From the NCBI RefSeq assembly GCF_000741785.1, contig NZ_JGZP01000023.1:1-54596 (forward strand): DNA of 54,596 nucleotides. Reading direction: 5' to 3'. Source of the DNA: Bifidobacterium stellenboschense (GTDB taxonomy: Bacteria > Actinomycetota > Actinomycetes > Actinomycetales > Bifidobacteriaceae). A program made the translations under genes and the position numbers. Below the pieces are notes generated by a model, which saw only the letters and a program-made list of their open reading frames with translations, was not told the origin of the DNA and ran no database searches. Shown here one piece after another: positions 42,084 to 50,896 of this stretch; the first letter of the stretch is position 1; each line of letters opens with the position of its first letter.

Positions 42084-44095
42084 GCGACACGCAGACCGCG
42101 CAGAACCGCAAGCCCGCGATGCGCAAGCCCGCCCCCGGCACCACCAAGCGCATCTTCGGCTACATCATGGCCTACCGGTGGCGCGTCATCGCCATCGTCG
42201 CCTGCATCCTCGTCGGCGCCGCCGCCCAGGCCGGCTCCGCCCTCTTCCTCCAGTCCCTCATCGACACGTACATCCTGCCGATGGTCGGCGCGACCGACCC
42301 CGACTGGGGGCCGCTGATCCGCGCCATCACCCTCATGGGATGCCTGTACGTGGCCGGCATCGTGGCCAGCTGGCTGTGGCAGTGGCTCATCGTCACCGTC
42401 GAACAGGGCGTGCTCAAGAAGATCCGCGACGACATGTTCGCCCACCAGCAGTGGCTGCCGATCCGCTACTTCGACACCAACGAGCACGGCGACATCATGA
42501 GCCACTACACGAACGACACCGACACGCTGCGCCAAGCCATCAGCCAGTCGTTCCCGCAGATGTTCGCCGCCGGCATCTCCGCGATCGCCGCGATCATCTC
42601 CATGCTGTGGCTGAGCGTGCCGATCACCGCGTTCGTGCTCCTGTTCACCGTCGGCCTGTTCTTCGTCGTGCGCGCGATCGTCGGCCGAGCCGGCCGCTAC
42701 TTCGTCAGGCAGCAGCACTGGCTCGGTGATGTCAACGCGTTTGTCGAGGAATCCGTCAACGGGCAGAAGGTCATCAAGGTCTTCAACCACGAGCCCGCCA
42801 CCCAGAAGACCTTCGACGAGAAGAACGAGGAGCTGTTCAAGGCCGCCGCCGAGGCGAACACATGGGGCAACGTCACCATGCCCGTCGTCGGCAACATGGG
42901 CTACATCCTCTACATCCTCCTCGCCATCGTCGGCGGCGCCATGGCGCTCGCCGGAGTCGGCAACTTCGGCCTCGCCGGCGCGGGCCCGCTCACGCTCGGC
43001 ACGCTCATCTCCCTGCTCACCCTGTCGCGCTCCTTCATCAACCCGCTCGGCCAGGTGTCCATGCAGCTCAACATGGTGATGATGGCGCTCGCCGGCGCCT
43101 CCCGCATCTTCCAGCTGATGGACGAGCCGGTCGAAGCCGACTCCGGCACCGTCACGCTCGTCAACGTGGAGCTCGGCGAGGACGGCCGCACGATGCGCGA
43201 GGTCGACCACGAGACCGGCCATTGGGCGTGGAAGCGCGAGGAAGGCGACGACGGCACCCGTTCGCTCAAGGCCGCGGAGAAGCTGCACGGCGCCGCCCGC
43301 GAGGTCGCGCTCAAGGCCAAGGAACAGGCCGTCACCTCGCCCGACGGACGCTACACGCTCCTCAGGGGCGACGTGCGCTTCACCAACGTGACCTTCGGCT
43401 ACGATCCGGCCAAGCCGGTCCTGCACGACATCACCTGGTTCGCCAAACCGGGCCAGAAAATGGCGCTCGTCGGCGCGACCGGTGCCGGCAAGACCACGGT
43501 GACCAACCTCATCAACCGCTTCTACGACATCCAGGAAGGCCAGATCCTCTACGACGGCATCGACGTCAAGAACATCAGGAAGCCGGACCTGCGCCGCTCC
43601 CTCGGCATCGTGCTGCAGGACGTCAACCTGTTCACCGGCACCGTGATGGACAACATCCGCTACGGCCGGCTCGACGCCACCGACGAGGAGTGCATCGAGG
43701 CCGCGAAGCTCGTGAACGCGGACGGTTTCATCCGCATGCTGCCGCAGGGCTACGATACCGTGCTCTCGGGCGACGGCTCCGGCCTGTCGCAGGGCCAGCG
43801 CCAGCTCATCTCCATCGCACGCGCCGCCGTGGCCGATTCCCCGGCACTGATCCTCGACGAGGCCACCTCGTCGATCGACACGCGCACCGAGGAGGTCGTG
43901 CAGGCCGGCATGGACGCGCTGATGAAGGGACGCACGGTCTTCGTGATCGCCCACCGCCTGTCCACCGTGCGCAACTCCGACGTGATCATGGTGCTTGACC
44001 ACGGCAACATCATCGAGCGCGGCTCCCACGACGAGCTCATTGCCCAGAAGGGCGAGTACTACCAGCTCTACACCGGAGCCGTGGAACTCGAGTAG
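42080..44095 (+). CDS. ABC exporter half-transporter, catalytic subunit
   Basis: 671 aa: a membrane domain (~20-345) and an ATPase domain with Walker A VGATGAGKTT, Q-loop VLQDVNLFTG and Walker B LILDEATSSID with the catalytic Glu. The signature is LSQGQRQL, the altered LSxGQ form that usually faces the partner's site. An unusually long charged linker (~365-425, EVDHETGHWAWKREEGDD...) separates the two domains. It forms a heterodimer with the upstream gene, under MarR control. Confidence 0.93.
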   Translation: MSDTQTAQNRKPAMRKPAPGTTKRIFGYIMAYRWRVIAIVACILVGAAAQAGSALFLQSLIDTYILPMVGATDPDWGPLIRAITLMGCLYVAGIVASWLWQWLIVTVEQGVLKKIRDDMFAHQQWLPIRYFDTNEHGDIMSHYTNDTDTLRQAISQSFPQMFAAGISAIAAIISMLWLSVPITAFVLLFTVGLFFVVRAIVGRAGRYFVRQQHWLGDVNAFVEESVNGQKVIKVFNHEPATQKTFDEKNEELFKAAAEANTWGNVTMPVVGNMGYILYILLAIVGGAMALAGVGNFGLAGAGPLTLGTLISLLTLSRSFINPLGQVSMQLNMVMMALAGASRIFQLMDEPVEADSGTVTLVNVELGEDGRTMREVDHETGHWAWKREEGDDGTRSLKAAEKLHGAAREVALKAKEQAVTSPDGRYTLLRGDVRFTNVTFGYDPAKPVLHDITWFAKPGQKMALVGATGAGKTTVTNLINRFYDIQEGQILYDGIDVKNIRKPDLRRSLGIVLQDVNLFTGTVMDNIRYGRLDATDEECIEAAKLVNADGFIRMLPQGYDTVLSGDGSGLSQGQRQLISIARAAVADSPALILDEATSSIDTRTEEVVQAGMDALMKGRTVFVIAHRLSTVRNSDVIMVLDHGNIIERGSHDELIAQKGEYYQLYTGAVELE

Positions 44096-44129
44096 GGGAG
44101 CCACCGCCGCCATATTCCACCGAGGTTCC

Positions 44130-44203
44130 GGTTCCCGTACGCGGTGGTGGTTCCAGTACTTGGCGGTGGCCTTGGTACCTAGCGGTGGCCTTGGTACCTA
44201 GCG
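44130..44203. repeat. 19-bp tandem repeat, four units
   Basis: Units at 44130, 44149, 44168 and 44187 (last one truncated to 17 bp). The last two share GGCCTTGGTACCTAGCG; the others diverge (GGTTCCAGTACTTGGCGGT). It directly precedes the 223-bp direct repeat. Confidence 0.8.
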
Positions 44204-44423
44204 TCCCGTTGTCCGGAAAACAGCCCATTGCTCCGGACAGCGGGACGCTTATGTTTGTTCAGCGGCGTTTTGTCGGGAGGTGGCGGCTGTTTTCCGGACA
44301 ATGGGACGCTGTCGGCGGTTCAGCGTCCCCGGTTACGGAACAATGGGACGATTTCCCGACAATGGGACGGCCAAGCCGTAGCGGTTACGGAACAGTGGGA
44401 TGGTTTCCCGACAATGGGACGGC
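44201..44423. repeat. ~223-bp direct repeat, left copy
   Basis: Highly similar to 45673-45896. It starts with a 17-bp inverted repeat, GCGTCCCGTTGTCCGGA (44201-44217) against 44232-44248 with one mismatch that still allows a G-U pair. It continues with several CAATGGGACG motifs. No coding sequence is supported in it. Confidence 0.85.
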
Positions 44424-44543
44424 GACGACCGTAGTAACGGTTGCCCGTCGCCAGTTATCCACAACACGCCCGGGGAAGGGGGCTCTGTCCACATTGCCGT
44501 GACGGATTGCGGCCACGGGCGACATACGCATAGCGTCGAAATC

Positions 44544-45500
44544 ATGAAAGCACATGAAGGAGTCAAGGCGCTTCTGACCGAAGCCGAAGCAGAACGACGC
44601 TGCGCCATCGGGCGGGGCGACGCCATGAGACATGCGTTGCGTAGACGGCTGCAATCCGGGGAATTGGTCTCTCCCTATACAAACCTGTACGCGCGTTCGG
44701 CATATTGGAACCGGCTTACGGTGGAGGAGCGGTCGCTGCACACCATCCGCGCCCTGGCGATACGAAGACCGCGATGGGTGTTCGCCGGATTGAGCGCCGT
44801 ATGCCTGTACGGACTCGAGCACGCGTACGATCTGCATGACGGCACGATCCACATCGCCTCGCGCAACGGTTCCCACAAGCGGGACGACAAACGGCTGCGG
44901 CGACTATACATGTCCCACACCGGGTTGTTGTGGCAATCATCCGGCATCCGCATCACTCCGCCGGCGCGCACACTCATCGATTGCGCGGTCCACCCATTCG
45001 CCAAGGCGCTCGCCATCTACGATTCCGCCTTGCGTCGGTGTCTGGTCGATGTGGAGGAGATACGTTCTCTGGCTCTGCGGACGAATTGCGACGACCAAGC
45101 GGTCGAACGGCTGCTGCGTTACGCTTCTCCGCAGAGCGAGAACGGCGGTGAATCGTTGATGCGCGGCCTGTTGATTTCCCAAGGATTCGCGGAACCGCAG
45201 CTTCAGACGGAATTCGACAATCCCGACAATCCGGGTGCCGCATATCGTGTCGATTTCTGTTGGAAACTCGCCGACGGACGCATCATCGTCGTCGAATACG
45301 ATGGCATGGCCAAATACGCGGATACCAGCAATCCGAACCGGGCCAGCCTCCAGCAGAAGCTCGATTACGAACGGCGAAGGGAAGTCCATCTGCGGGAGCA
45401 GAACGTCAGTGGAGTGACGCACATCGTCTATGAGGATCTGATACGGCCGGAACGGCTCGAACGAAAGCTGCTCGCCGCCGGAGTCCCCAAAATCCGCTGA
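44544..45500 (+). CDS. AbiEi-like/PD-(D/E)XK endonuclease-domain protein
   Basis: 318 aa from ATG 44544; the frame upstream runs into the repeat and is not believed. A TAGCGT -10-like box ends 7 nt before the ATG, so it may be leaderless. The N-terminal ~95 residues (RRRLQSGELVSPYTNLYARSAYW...RPRWVFAGLSAVCLYGLE) resemble the winged-helix part of AbiEi-type antitoxins. The C-terminal third carries a Vsr/DUF559-like nuclease pattern: GGESLMRGLL (~200), YRVDFCW (~235), VVEYDG (~249). Actinobacterial proteins of this architecture are common and uncharacterised. It is isolated between two copies of a 223-bp repeat, and its stop codon opens a 17-bp tandem array. No partner toxin gene is visible. 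Confidence 0.7.
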   Translation: MKAHEGVKALLTEAEAERRCAIGRGDAMRHALRRRLQSGELVSPYTNLYARSAYWNRLTVEERSLHTIRALAIRRPRWVFAGLSAVCLYGLEHAYDLHDGTIHIASRNGSHKRDDKRLRRLYMSHTGLLWQSSGIRITPPARTLIDCAVHPFAKALAIYDSALRRCLVDVEEIRSLALRTNCDDQAVERLLRYASPQSENGGESLMRGLLISQGFAEPQLQTEFDNPDNPGAAYRVDFCWKLADGRIIVVEYDGMAKYADTSNPNRASLQQKLDYERRREVHLREQNVSGVTHIVYEDLIRPERLERKLLAAGVPKIR

Positions 45501-45657
45501 CACCGCGATGCAACCGACAACGCGATGCAACCGACAACGACACCGATACACGGCCGACACTGAGATGCAGCCGACATCGTGATGTGAACGACATTGGGAT
45601 AAGGCTGGCACCGGGATACAGCTGACACCGGGATGTGACCGACACCGATACACGGCC
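45499..45657. repeat. 17-bp tandem repeat, nine units
   Basis: Units start at 45499, 45516, 45539, 45556, 45573, 45590, 45607, 45624 and 45641, each 17 bp (first: GACACCGCGATGCAACC), with a 6-bp partial unit at 45533. The first unit overlaps the stop codon of the nuclease-like gene. Units vary at several positions, and there are no spacers, so it is not a CRISPR array. Confidence 0.85.
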
Positions 45658-45672
45658 GGCACCACTTCGGCG

Positions 45673-45896
45673 GCGTCCCGTTGTCCGGAACGCAACCCAT
45701 TGCTCCGGACAACGGGACGCTTGCGTTTGTTCAGCGGCGTTTTGTCGGGAGGTGGCGGCTGTTTTCCGGACAGCGGGACGCTGACGGCGGCTCAGCGTCC
45801 CCGGTTACGGAGCAATGGGATGGTTCCCCGACAACGGGACGGCCAAGCCGTAGCGGGGGAGCGGAGCAATGGGACGATTTCCCGTTACGGGACGGC
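45673..45896. repeat. ~223-bp direct repeat, right copy
   Basis: It begins with a perfect 17-bp inverted repeat, GCGTCCCGTTGTCCGGA / TCCGGACAACGGGACGC (45673-45689 and 45704-45720), and follows the left copy nearly base for base to GGCCAAGCCGTAGCGG, then diverges moderately. The flanking 45897-46027 holds nothing I can support. Confidence 0.85.
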
Positions 45897-46027
45897 GGGA
45901 AATTGCGCCACCGAGAAACGCCCCGGAGGGGGCCAAATGGTTCGGAATCGATTTCCACCCGTTCCTTGGCTGGAGGAGGTGTACTTTAGTCGAGAATCGG
46001 GTACACGGACGAACCGTGATGGAATCG

Positions 46028-46792
46028 TCACATGAACAGGGCGGTGCCGTCCTTGACGACGATTAGGACGACGATCGCGAGAATCCACACGAAGTCGACC
46101 ATGAGATCGTAGTTGAGCCGGTAGTAGGTGTCGAGGCCGCGCGGCTTCGACACCGCGGTGTCACCATCGCCAGCGCCACCGGCATCGCCACGGCGCCCGC
46201 CTCCAGGCAGCCCCTGCACGACGACGGTCGCGTGGCTCAGCGCCATGAACTGGATCGTCGTGGAGAACATGAGTACCAGGCACCACGGGCATAGCGCGTT
46301 AATCACGAACAGCGACTGCGAGGTCAGCCAATACGAGTACAGCAGCGCCGCCAATCCGCCGAGCCATGTGCATGCGACGAACCAGCGCGGCACGCGGACC
46401 CTCGCCAATCCGATCACGGCGATCGTCACGAACACGGATTCCGCGGCGATACCGAAGAACGCGTTCGGGAAGCTCAATCCGGCGAACTTCACGATCTCCG
46501 ACTGCCAGGATTGCGCGACCGTCGAACAGGAGAGCACCGCGTTCACATCGCAGCCGAGCTGCTCCTTGGGGTGCCTCGCCAGTTGGAGCGTCTCCGCGCT
46601 CAGTATGAACGAGACGATCAGCGCCACTGCCGAGGCGAGCAGCATGACCAGATACGTCCAGGTCGCGCCGTGCCGCCATCCGTGCGGTCTCAGGTCTCGG
46701 GTTCCGAGCGCCCGCATCTCATCCGTCGTCATATCGTGCTCCGTATTCTCGTTCGTCGTCATGTTTTCGTCGTCCGTCGCCTCATCGGTCAT
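46028..46792 (-). CDS. Vitamin K epoxide reductase (VKOR) family membrane protein
   Basis: 254 aa. A polar N-terminus (~40 residues) precedes about five hydrophobic segments. The loop Cys pair is in GCDVNAVLSCSTVAQSW (~80-95) and the quinone-facing CXXC is ALCPWCLVLMF (~165). These proteins reoxidise thiol-disulfide oxidoreductases (DsbA-like) using quinone, taking the place of DsbB in Actinobacteria. The last loop carries a Gly/Asp-rich insertion (GGGRRGDAGGAGDGD). No DsbA-like gene is in the window. It lies upstream of and codirectional with no obvious partner; dapF is transcribed toward it. Confidence 0.9.
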   Translation of the reverse strand: MTDEATDDENMTTNENTEHDMTTDEMRALGTRDLRPHGWRHGATWTYLVMLLASAVALIVSFILSAETLQLARHPKEQLGCDVNAVLSCSTVAQSWQSEIVKFAGLSFPNAFFGIAAESVFVTIAVIGLARVRVPRWFVACTWLGGLAALLYSYWLTSQSLFVINALCPWCLVLMFSTTIQFMALSHATVVVQGLPGGGRRGDAGGAGDGDTAVSKPRGLDTYYRLNYDLMVDFVWILAIVVLIVVKDGTALFM

Positions 46793-46923
46793 CCGTCATC
46801 GTCCCCTTCCGTCATCGTCCCCTTCCGTCATCGGATCATCGATCATCGTCGATGCTGTATCGAGCGCCGTATCGAACGTCGTATCGAACGTCGTTCCGTC
46901 GCGTCGCGCGCATCGCGCCGCGT

Positions 46924-47820
46924 TCACCGCGTCAGCGTCACGTCGCCGACGATCGTCGCGTCGCCGGTGAGCGTCACGTCCGTGTCGCTCACGTCGACGC
47001 GCAACGTGCCGCCGCGCACGGTGATGAGCCAGTGGTCGACGCCGGTCTTCGCGCGCAGCGTGACCGCCGTCGCGCACAGTCCGGTGCCGCACGACAGCGT
47101 CTCGCCGCAGCCGCGCTCGTTGACGCGCATCGTCGCCTCGCCGAGGTCGTCGGCATCGTCGTCGATGTCGTCGATGCGCACGAATTCGACGTTCTGATCG
47201 GATTCGATCGCGGGCGCGACGACCGGTTTCGTGACGAGGTCGAGCGCCTCGACGGTCGGCAGCGTGGAGAACGCGTCCTCGATGACGGCGACGACGTGCG
47301 GATTGCCCATGTCGACGAACGTGCCGCGCGCCGCGCCCGGCGTGCCGGGAATCGTGACCTCGTACGCGTCGGTCTTGCCGCGCTTCCACGCGCCCATGTC
47401 GACGCGGAACACGTGTTCGCCGAGACCTGCGACCTTCCCGAGCGAGGTGAGCGTCTTGACTCCGGCGCGCGTGCCGAGACGGAACACGTCGCCCTCGAAC
47501 AGGCCCTCGCGCTGCGCGAACAGGGTGATGGCGCGCGTGCCGTTGCCGCACATCTCCGCGAGCGAGCCGTCGGCGTTGCGGTAGTCCATGAACCATTCGG
47601 CGCCGTGCGCCTCGCAGTCGGCGATCTGCTCCGCGCTCAGATCGGACACGTCGCGCGGATGGGCGAGACGGATGAGGCCGTCGCCGCCGATGCCGAAATG
47701 ACGGTCGGCGAGGAAACGCACCTCCTCCTCGGTGGGCTCGAACCGCCCCTCGCGGTCGAGATAGACGACGAAATCGTTGCCGGTGGCGTGCGCCTTGGTG
47801 ACATGCTGCGGAATGCTCAT
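46924..47820 (-). CDS. dapF: Diaminopimelate epimerase
   Basis: 298 aa from the ATG at 47820. Converts LL- to meso-diaminopimelate for lysine and peptidoglycan synthesis. It has the N-terminal HATGNDFVV. The two catalytic Cys lie in [11 protein letters not shown] and [11 protein letters not shown], and NPHVV is also present. The longer frame to 47964 has no homology. TATGCT lies 7 nt before the ATG with no Shine-Dalgarno, suggesting a leaderless start. Divergent from murI, another cell-wall precursor gene. Confidence 0.95.
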   Translation of the reverse strand: MSIPQHVTKAHATGNDFVVYLDREGRFEPTEEEVRFLADRHFGIGGDGLIRLAHPRDVSDLSAEQIADCEAHGAEWFMDYRNADGSLAEMCGNGTRAITLFAQREGLFEGDVFRLGTRAGVKTLTSLGKVAGLGEHVFRVDMGAWKRGKTDAYEVTIPGTPGAARGTFVDMGNPHVVAVIEDAFSTLPTVEALDLVTKPVVAPAIESDQNVEFVRIDDIDDDADDLGEATMRVNERGCGETLSCGTGLCATAVTLRAKTGVDHWLITVRGGTLRVDVSDTDVTLTGDATIVGDVTLTR

Positions 47821-47975
47821 GCACGCCAGCATACCCGTCGCGCCGGCCCCGGGCCCCGCGCTGTTCGCCATGCGCGAGTACGCTGGGACGGCAGTGGACG
47901 ATCGCGGACGCCGGACGGGACGACCGGTGGGAACAGACCGCGCGATGTCCGGTCGGAACGGCAAGGAGGATGACG

Positions 47976-48770
47976 ATGAGTTCGACGGCGCCGATCGGCG
48001 TGTTCGATTCCGGATTGGGCGGCATCTCGGTGGTGCGCCAGCTCGTGCGCGACATGCCGCATGAGCGGGTCCTCTACTTCGGCGACTCCGCGAACGCGCC
48101 GTACGGCGTGAAATCGCCGGAACAGGTGAAGGCGTTGAGCTTCGCGATCGTGGAACGCTTCGTGAAACAGGGCGCCAAGGCGGTGGTGATCGCGTGCAAC
48201 ACGGCCACGTCCGCGGCGGTGAACGACCTGCGCGAAGCGTACGACATCCCGATCATCGGCATGGAGCCGGCGCTGAAGATCGCCTGCGACCGAGGCGACG
48301 TGCCCTCCGACCCGCATCACATCCCGCAGCGCGTGATCGTGGCCGCCACGCCGCTGACGCTGCGCGAGCGCAAGTTCGCGAAGCTGATGGACCGTTTCGA
48401 CTCGGACAACGAGATCTATAAGGAGCCGTGCCCCGATCTGGTGGAGATCGTCGAATCGGGGCGGCTCGGCGACCATGATCTGGTGATGCGCACGCTGCAC
48501 GGCTACTTCGACCAGTACGACCTCGACCGCATCGACTCGGTGGTGCTCGGCTGCACGCATTTCGTGTTCTACCGCGACTATTTCCGCGAGCTCCTGCCCG
48601 AGCGCGCGGCCGTCATCGACGGCAACGAGGGCACGGTGCGGCATCTGGGCGTCGTGCTCGAATCGCTCGGCCATCTCGCGCCGGAATCGGCGGAGGGCGG
48701 CGTGGAGCTCGCGAACTCCGACCCGTCGGAGCGCATCGCCGCGCTGTCGCGCGAGCTGTTGCACGCGTGA
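47976..48770 (+). CDS. murI: Glutamate racemase
   Basis: 264 aa from ATG 47976, 6 nt after AAGGAGG (the ATG two codons earlier is too close). Makes D-glutamate for peptidoglycan. [17 protein letters not shown] at the start, catalytic Cys in [10 protein letters not shown] (~70) and [11 protein letters not shown] (~190). Adjacent to and divergent from dapF, so cell-wall precursor genes are grouped. A hairpin (CGGAACCG/CGGTTCCG, 48822-48850) follows. Confidence 0.96.
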   Translation: MSSTAPIGVFDSGLGGISVVRQLVRDMPHERVLYFGDSANAPYGVKSPEQVKALSFAIVERFVKQGAKAVVIACNTATSAAVNDLREAYDIPIIGMEPALKIACDRGDVPSDPHHIPQRVIVAATPLTLRERKFAKLMDRFDSDNEIYKEPCPDLVEIVESGRLGDHDLVMRTLHGYFDQYDLDRIDSVVLGCTHFVFYRDYFRELLPERAAVIDGNEGTVRHLGVVLESLGHLAPESAEGGVELANSDPSERIAALSRELLHA

Positions 48771-48821
48771 GATCACGTGAGTCGCGTGGAGATCGCGTGA
48801 GACGACGCGCGTGAGACGGTA

Positions 48822-48850
48822 CGGAACCGCCCCGCGTTGCGACGGTTCCG
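48822..48850 (+). terminator. Hairpin downstream of murI
   Basis: Perfect 8-bp stem CGGAACCG / CGGTTCCG with a 13-nt loop. It lies 52 bp after the stop, following GCGTGAGA repeats. Confidence 0.4.
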
Positions 48851-48933
48851 CCACGTCTGTCCAATAACCACGGGGATGTCCCGGCTTGTGGCGTAGTGTC
48901 GGCCTGACGGATTACGGAAGGCAGGGGAGTGAC

Positions 48934-49785
48934 ATGGCGAACAGGACGGCGATGATCGATGTGGGCGGAGGATTCCGCGCGATCTTCGGATGCGGCGTGA
49001 TGGACTACATGCTCGAGGAGGGCATCGACGTGGACATGTGCTACGGCGTCTCCGCGGGCGCCGCGAACATGACCTCGTTCATCGCACGCCAGCACGGCCG
49101 CAACCACACGTTCTACACGAAGTTCGCGTTCCGCAAGGAGTACGCGAGCGCGGAAAGCTTCTTCAAGAACCACAATTTCGCGAACCTCGACTACATCTAC
49201 GGCACGCTGAGCAACCATGACGGCGAATACCCGGTGGATTTCGACGCGTTCGAGGCGAATCCGACCGGCTTCACCGTCATCGCCTGCAACGCCGAGGACG
49301 GTTCGACCAAGTACTTCGACAAGTCGCGCATCCGCTTCGACGATTTCGACGCGGTGAAGGCGTCGTCCGCGGTGCCGGTGGCGTGCGAGCCGTACGTGGT
49401 GGACGGCGTGCCGTACTACGATGGCGGCATCGCCGATCCGGTCCCGGTGCAGAAGGCGCTGGACGACGGCTACGACCGTGTGATCCTCATCCTGTCGCGT
49501 CTGCGCGACGAGGTACGCCAGCAGAGGAAGGACCTCGCGCCGGCGCGCATTCTCGAGCGCACGTACCCGGCGGCGGCCGAGCGTCTGCGCATGCGCTACA
49601 AGACGTACAACGACGAGATCGAACTGGCGAAGCGCTACGAGGCGGAGGGCCGCGTGCTCATCCTCGCGCCGGAGGACCTGTACGGTCTCAACACTTTGAG
49701 GAAGAGCTTCGAGGGTCTGGAGATGATGTACCGCAAGGGGTACGCGGCGGCGGAGGCGTCGGTGAGGGCGTTCCTCGCGAGCTGA
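48934..49785 (+). CDS. Patatin-like phospholipase family protein
   Basis: 283 aa from ATG 48934 (GGGGAG upstream). Oxyanion-hole GGGFRAIFGCG at the N-terminus, nucleophile Ser in GVSAGA (GXSXG, ~residue 41), and the catalytic dyad Asp in YYDGGIADPVP (~165). It resembles the RssA/YjjU-type bacterial patatins, likely acyl-lipid hydrolases in the cytoplasm. Substrate unknown. It is a single gene between murI and a convergent dehydrogenase. Confidence 0.9.
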   Translation: MANRTAMIDVGGGFRAIFGCGVMDYMLEEGIDVDMCYGVSAGAANMTSFIARQHGRNHTFYTKFAFRKEYASAESFFKNHNFANLDYIYGTLSNHDGEYPVDFDAFEANPTGFTVIACNAEDGSTKYFDKSRIRFDDFDAVKASSAVPVACEPYVVDGVPYYDGGIADPVPVQKALDDGYDRVILILSRLRDEVRQQRKDLAPARILERTYPAAAERLRMRYKTYNDEIELAKRYEAEGRVLILAPEDLYGLNTLRKSFEGLEMMYRKGYAAAEASVRAFLAS

Positions 49786-49863
49786 ACGCGGCCGTGGCGC
49801 CCCATGGCCGCGTGTCGTTCCGCCCCGCGTCACCGCCGCCTGACCGCCTACAGCCGCCTCCTT

Positions 49864-50850
49864 CTACCGCCGCACGTTGGTGAACGGTTCGCCGGCCGCG
49901 TAGCGCCGCACGTTCTCCAATGCGATGGCGATGATGCGCCGTTCGGTGACTTCCAGATGGTTGCCGCCGGCCACGTGCGGGGTGATGAGGCAGTGCGGCT
50001 CGTCCCACAGCGGACTGTCGGCCGGAAGAGGTTCGGGTTCGGTCACGTCGAGTCCGGCGCCGTGCAGCTGGTCCTCGGCGAGCGCGGCGGCGAGCGCGCG
50101 CGGGTCGACGGCGTTGCCGCGTCCCGCGTTGAGCAGCACGCACGTGGATTTGAGCAGGTGGAGCCGGCGCGCGTCGATGAGATGATTCGTGTCGGGCGAG
50201 GCGGGCACGGCGAGCGCGACCACGTCCGCGTCGGGCAGGAGCGCGTCGAGTTCGTCGAATCCGTGCATTTCGTCGATGCCGTCCGCGGGTTTCGTACGAT
50301 TGCGGCGCACGCCGACCGTGTGCGCGCCGACCGCCTTGGCGAGCCGCGCGAAATGCGAGCCGATGTCGCCGGTGCCGATGACGAGCACGGTCGCGCCGGC
50401 CGGGCTGAGCGCGCGGCCGAGATCATGCCAGCGGTGCTCGTCCTGCTGGCGCGCGTAGGCGGGGATGTTGCGCATGAGCGCCCACATCATCGCGAACAGG
50501 TGTTCGCCGACGGTCTGTCCGTATGCGCCGGTCGCGTTGGTGACGGTGACGCCGTCGGCGAGGACGCCGGGCGCGACGTATTTGTCGACGCCGGCGCTCC
50601 ACGTCTGGAGCCATTCGAGCCGCGGGTAGTCGCGGGCTTCGGCGGGCGGGATGTTGCCGATGACGGCGGTGGCGGCGCGGCGCAGTTCGGCGGGGACGTG
50701 CGCCTTCCATACCATCGTGCCGCGTTCGATCGGATTGCCGACGAACTCCTGGCGCACGTCGGGCGCGGCGGATACGAAAGCCTGCCGTTCGGCGTCGCTG
50801 AGCGGCAGGCAGTTGATGATGGTCTTCGCGGATTCGGTGCTTTCGCTCAT
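49864..50850 (-). CDS. D-2-hydroxyacid dehydrogenase (NAD-binding)
   Basis: 328 aa. Rossmann motif VLVIGTGDIGSHFARLAKAVG (~150-170), then LLNAGRGNAVD (~230) and the end of the catalytic domain LITPHVAGG with the catalytic His. Interconverts 2-keto and D-2-hydroxy acids; the exact substrate cannot be read from the sequence. TACAAT sits 6 nt before the ATG with no Shine-Dalgarno (leaderless). Convergent with the patatin gene; no operon partner. Confidence 0.9.
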   Translation of the reverse strand: MSESTESAKTIINCLPLSDAERQAFVSAAPDVRQEFVGNPIERGTMVWKAHVPAELRRAATAVIGNIPPAEARDYPRLEWLQTWSAGVDKYVAPGVLADGVTVTNATGAYGQTVGEHLFAMMWALMRNIPAYARQQDEHRWHDLGRALSPAGATVLVIGTGDIGSHFARLAKAVGAHTVGVRRNRTKPADGIDEMHGFDELDALLPDADVVALAVPASPDTNHLIDARRLHLLKSTCVLLNAGRGNAVDPRALAAALAEDQLHGAGLDVTEPEPLPADSPLWDEPHCLITPHVAGGNHLEVTERRIIAIALENVRRYAAGEPFTNVRR

Positions 50851-50896
50851 ACCGTCATTGTAGGTTCGTCGTCCGGCGCGGACCGGGCGACGACCG

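Noticed and set aside
44400..44543. Upstream 48-codon extension of the nuclease-like gene
   Set aside because: It translates the repeat sequence and intergenic DNA, with no homology and no ribosome site; the ATG at 44544 with an adjacent -10 box fits better.
45499..45657. 17-bp array as a CRISPR
   Set aside because: Units are contiguous with no spacers, they are diverged, and no cas gene is in the window.
46795..46828. Tandem CATCGTCCCCTTCCGT repeat between the VKOR and dapF genes
   Set aside because: Only two short copies in a 131-bp gap; too little to call a functional element.
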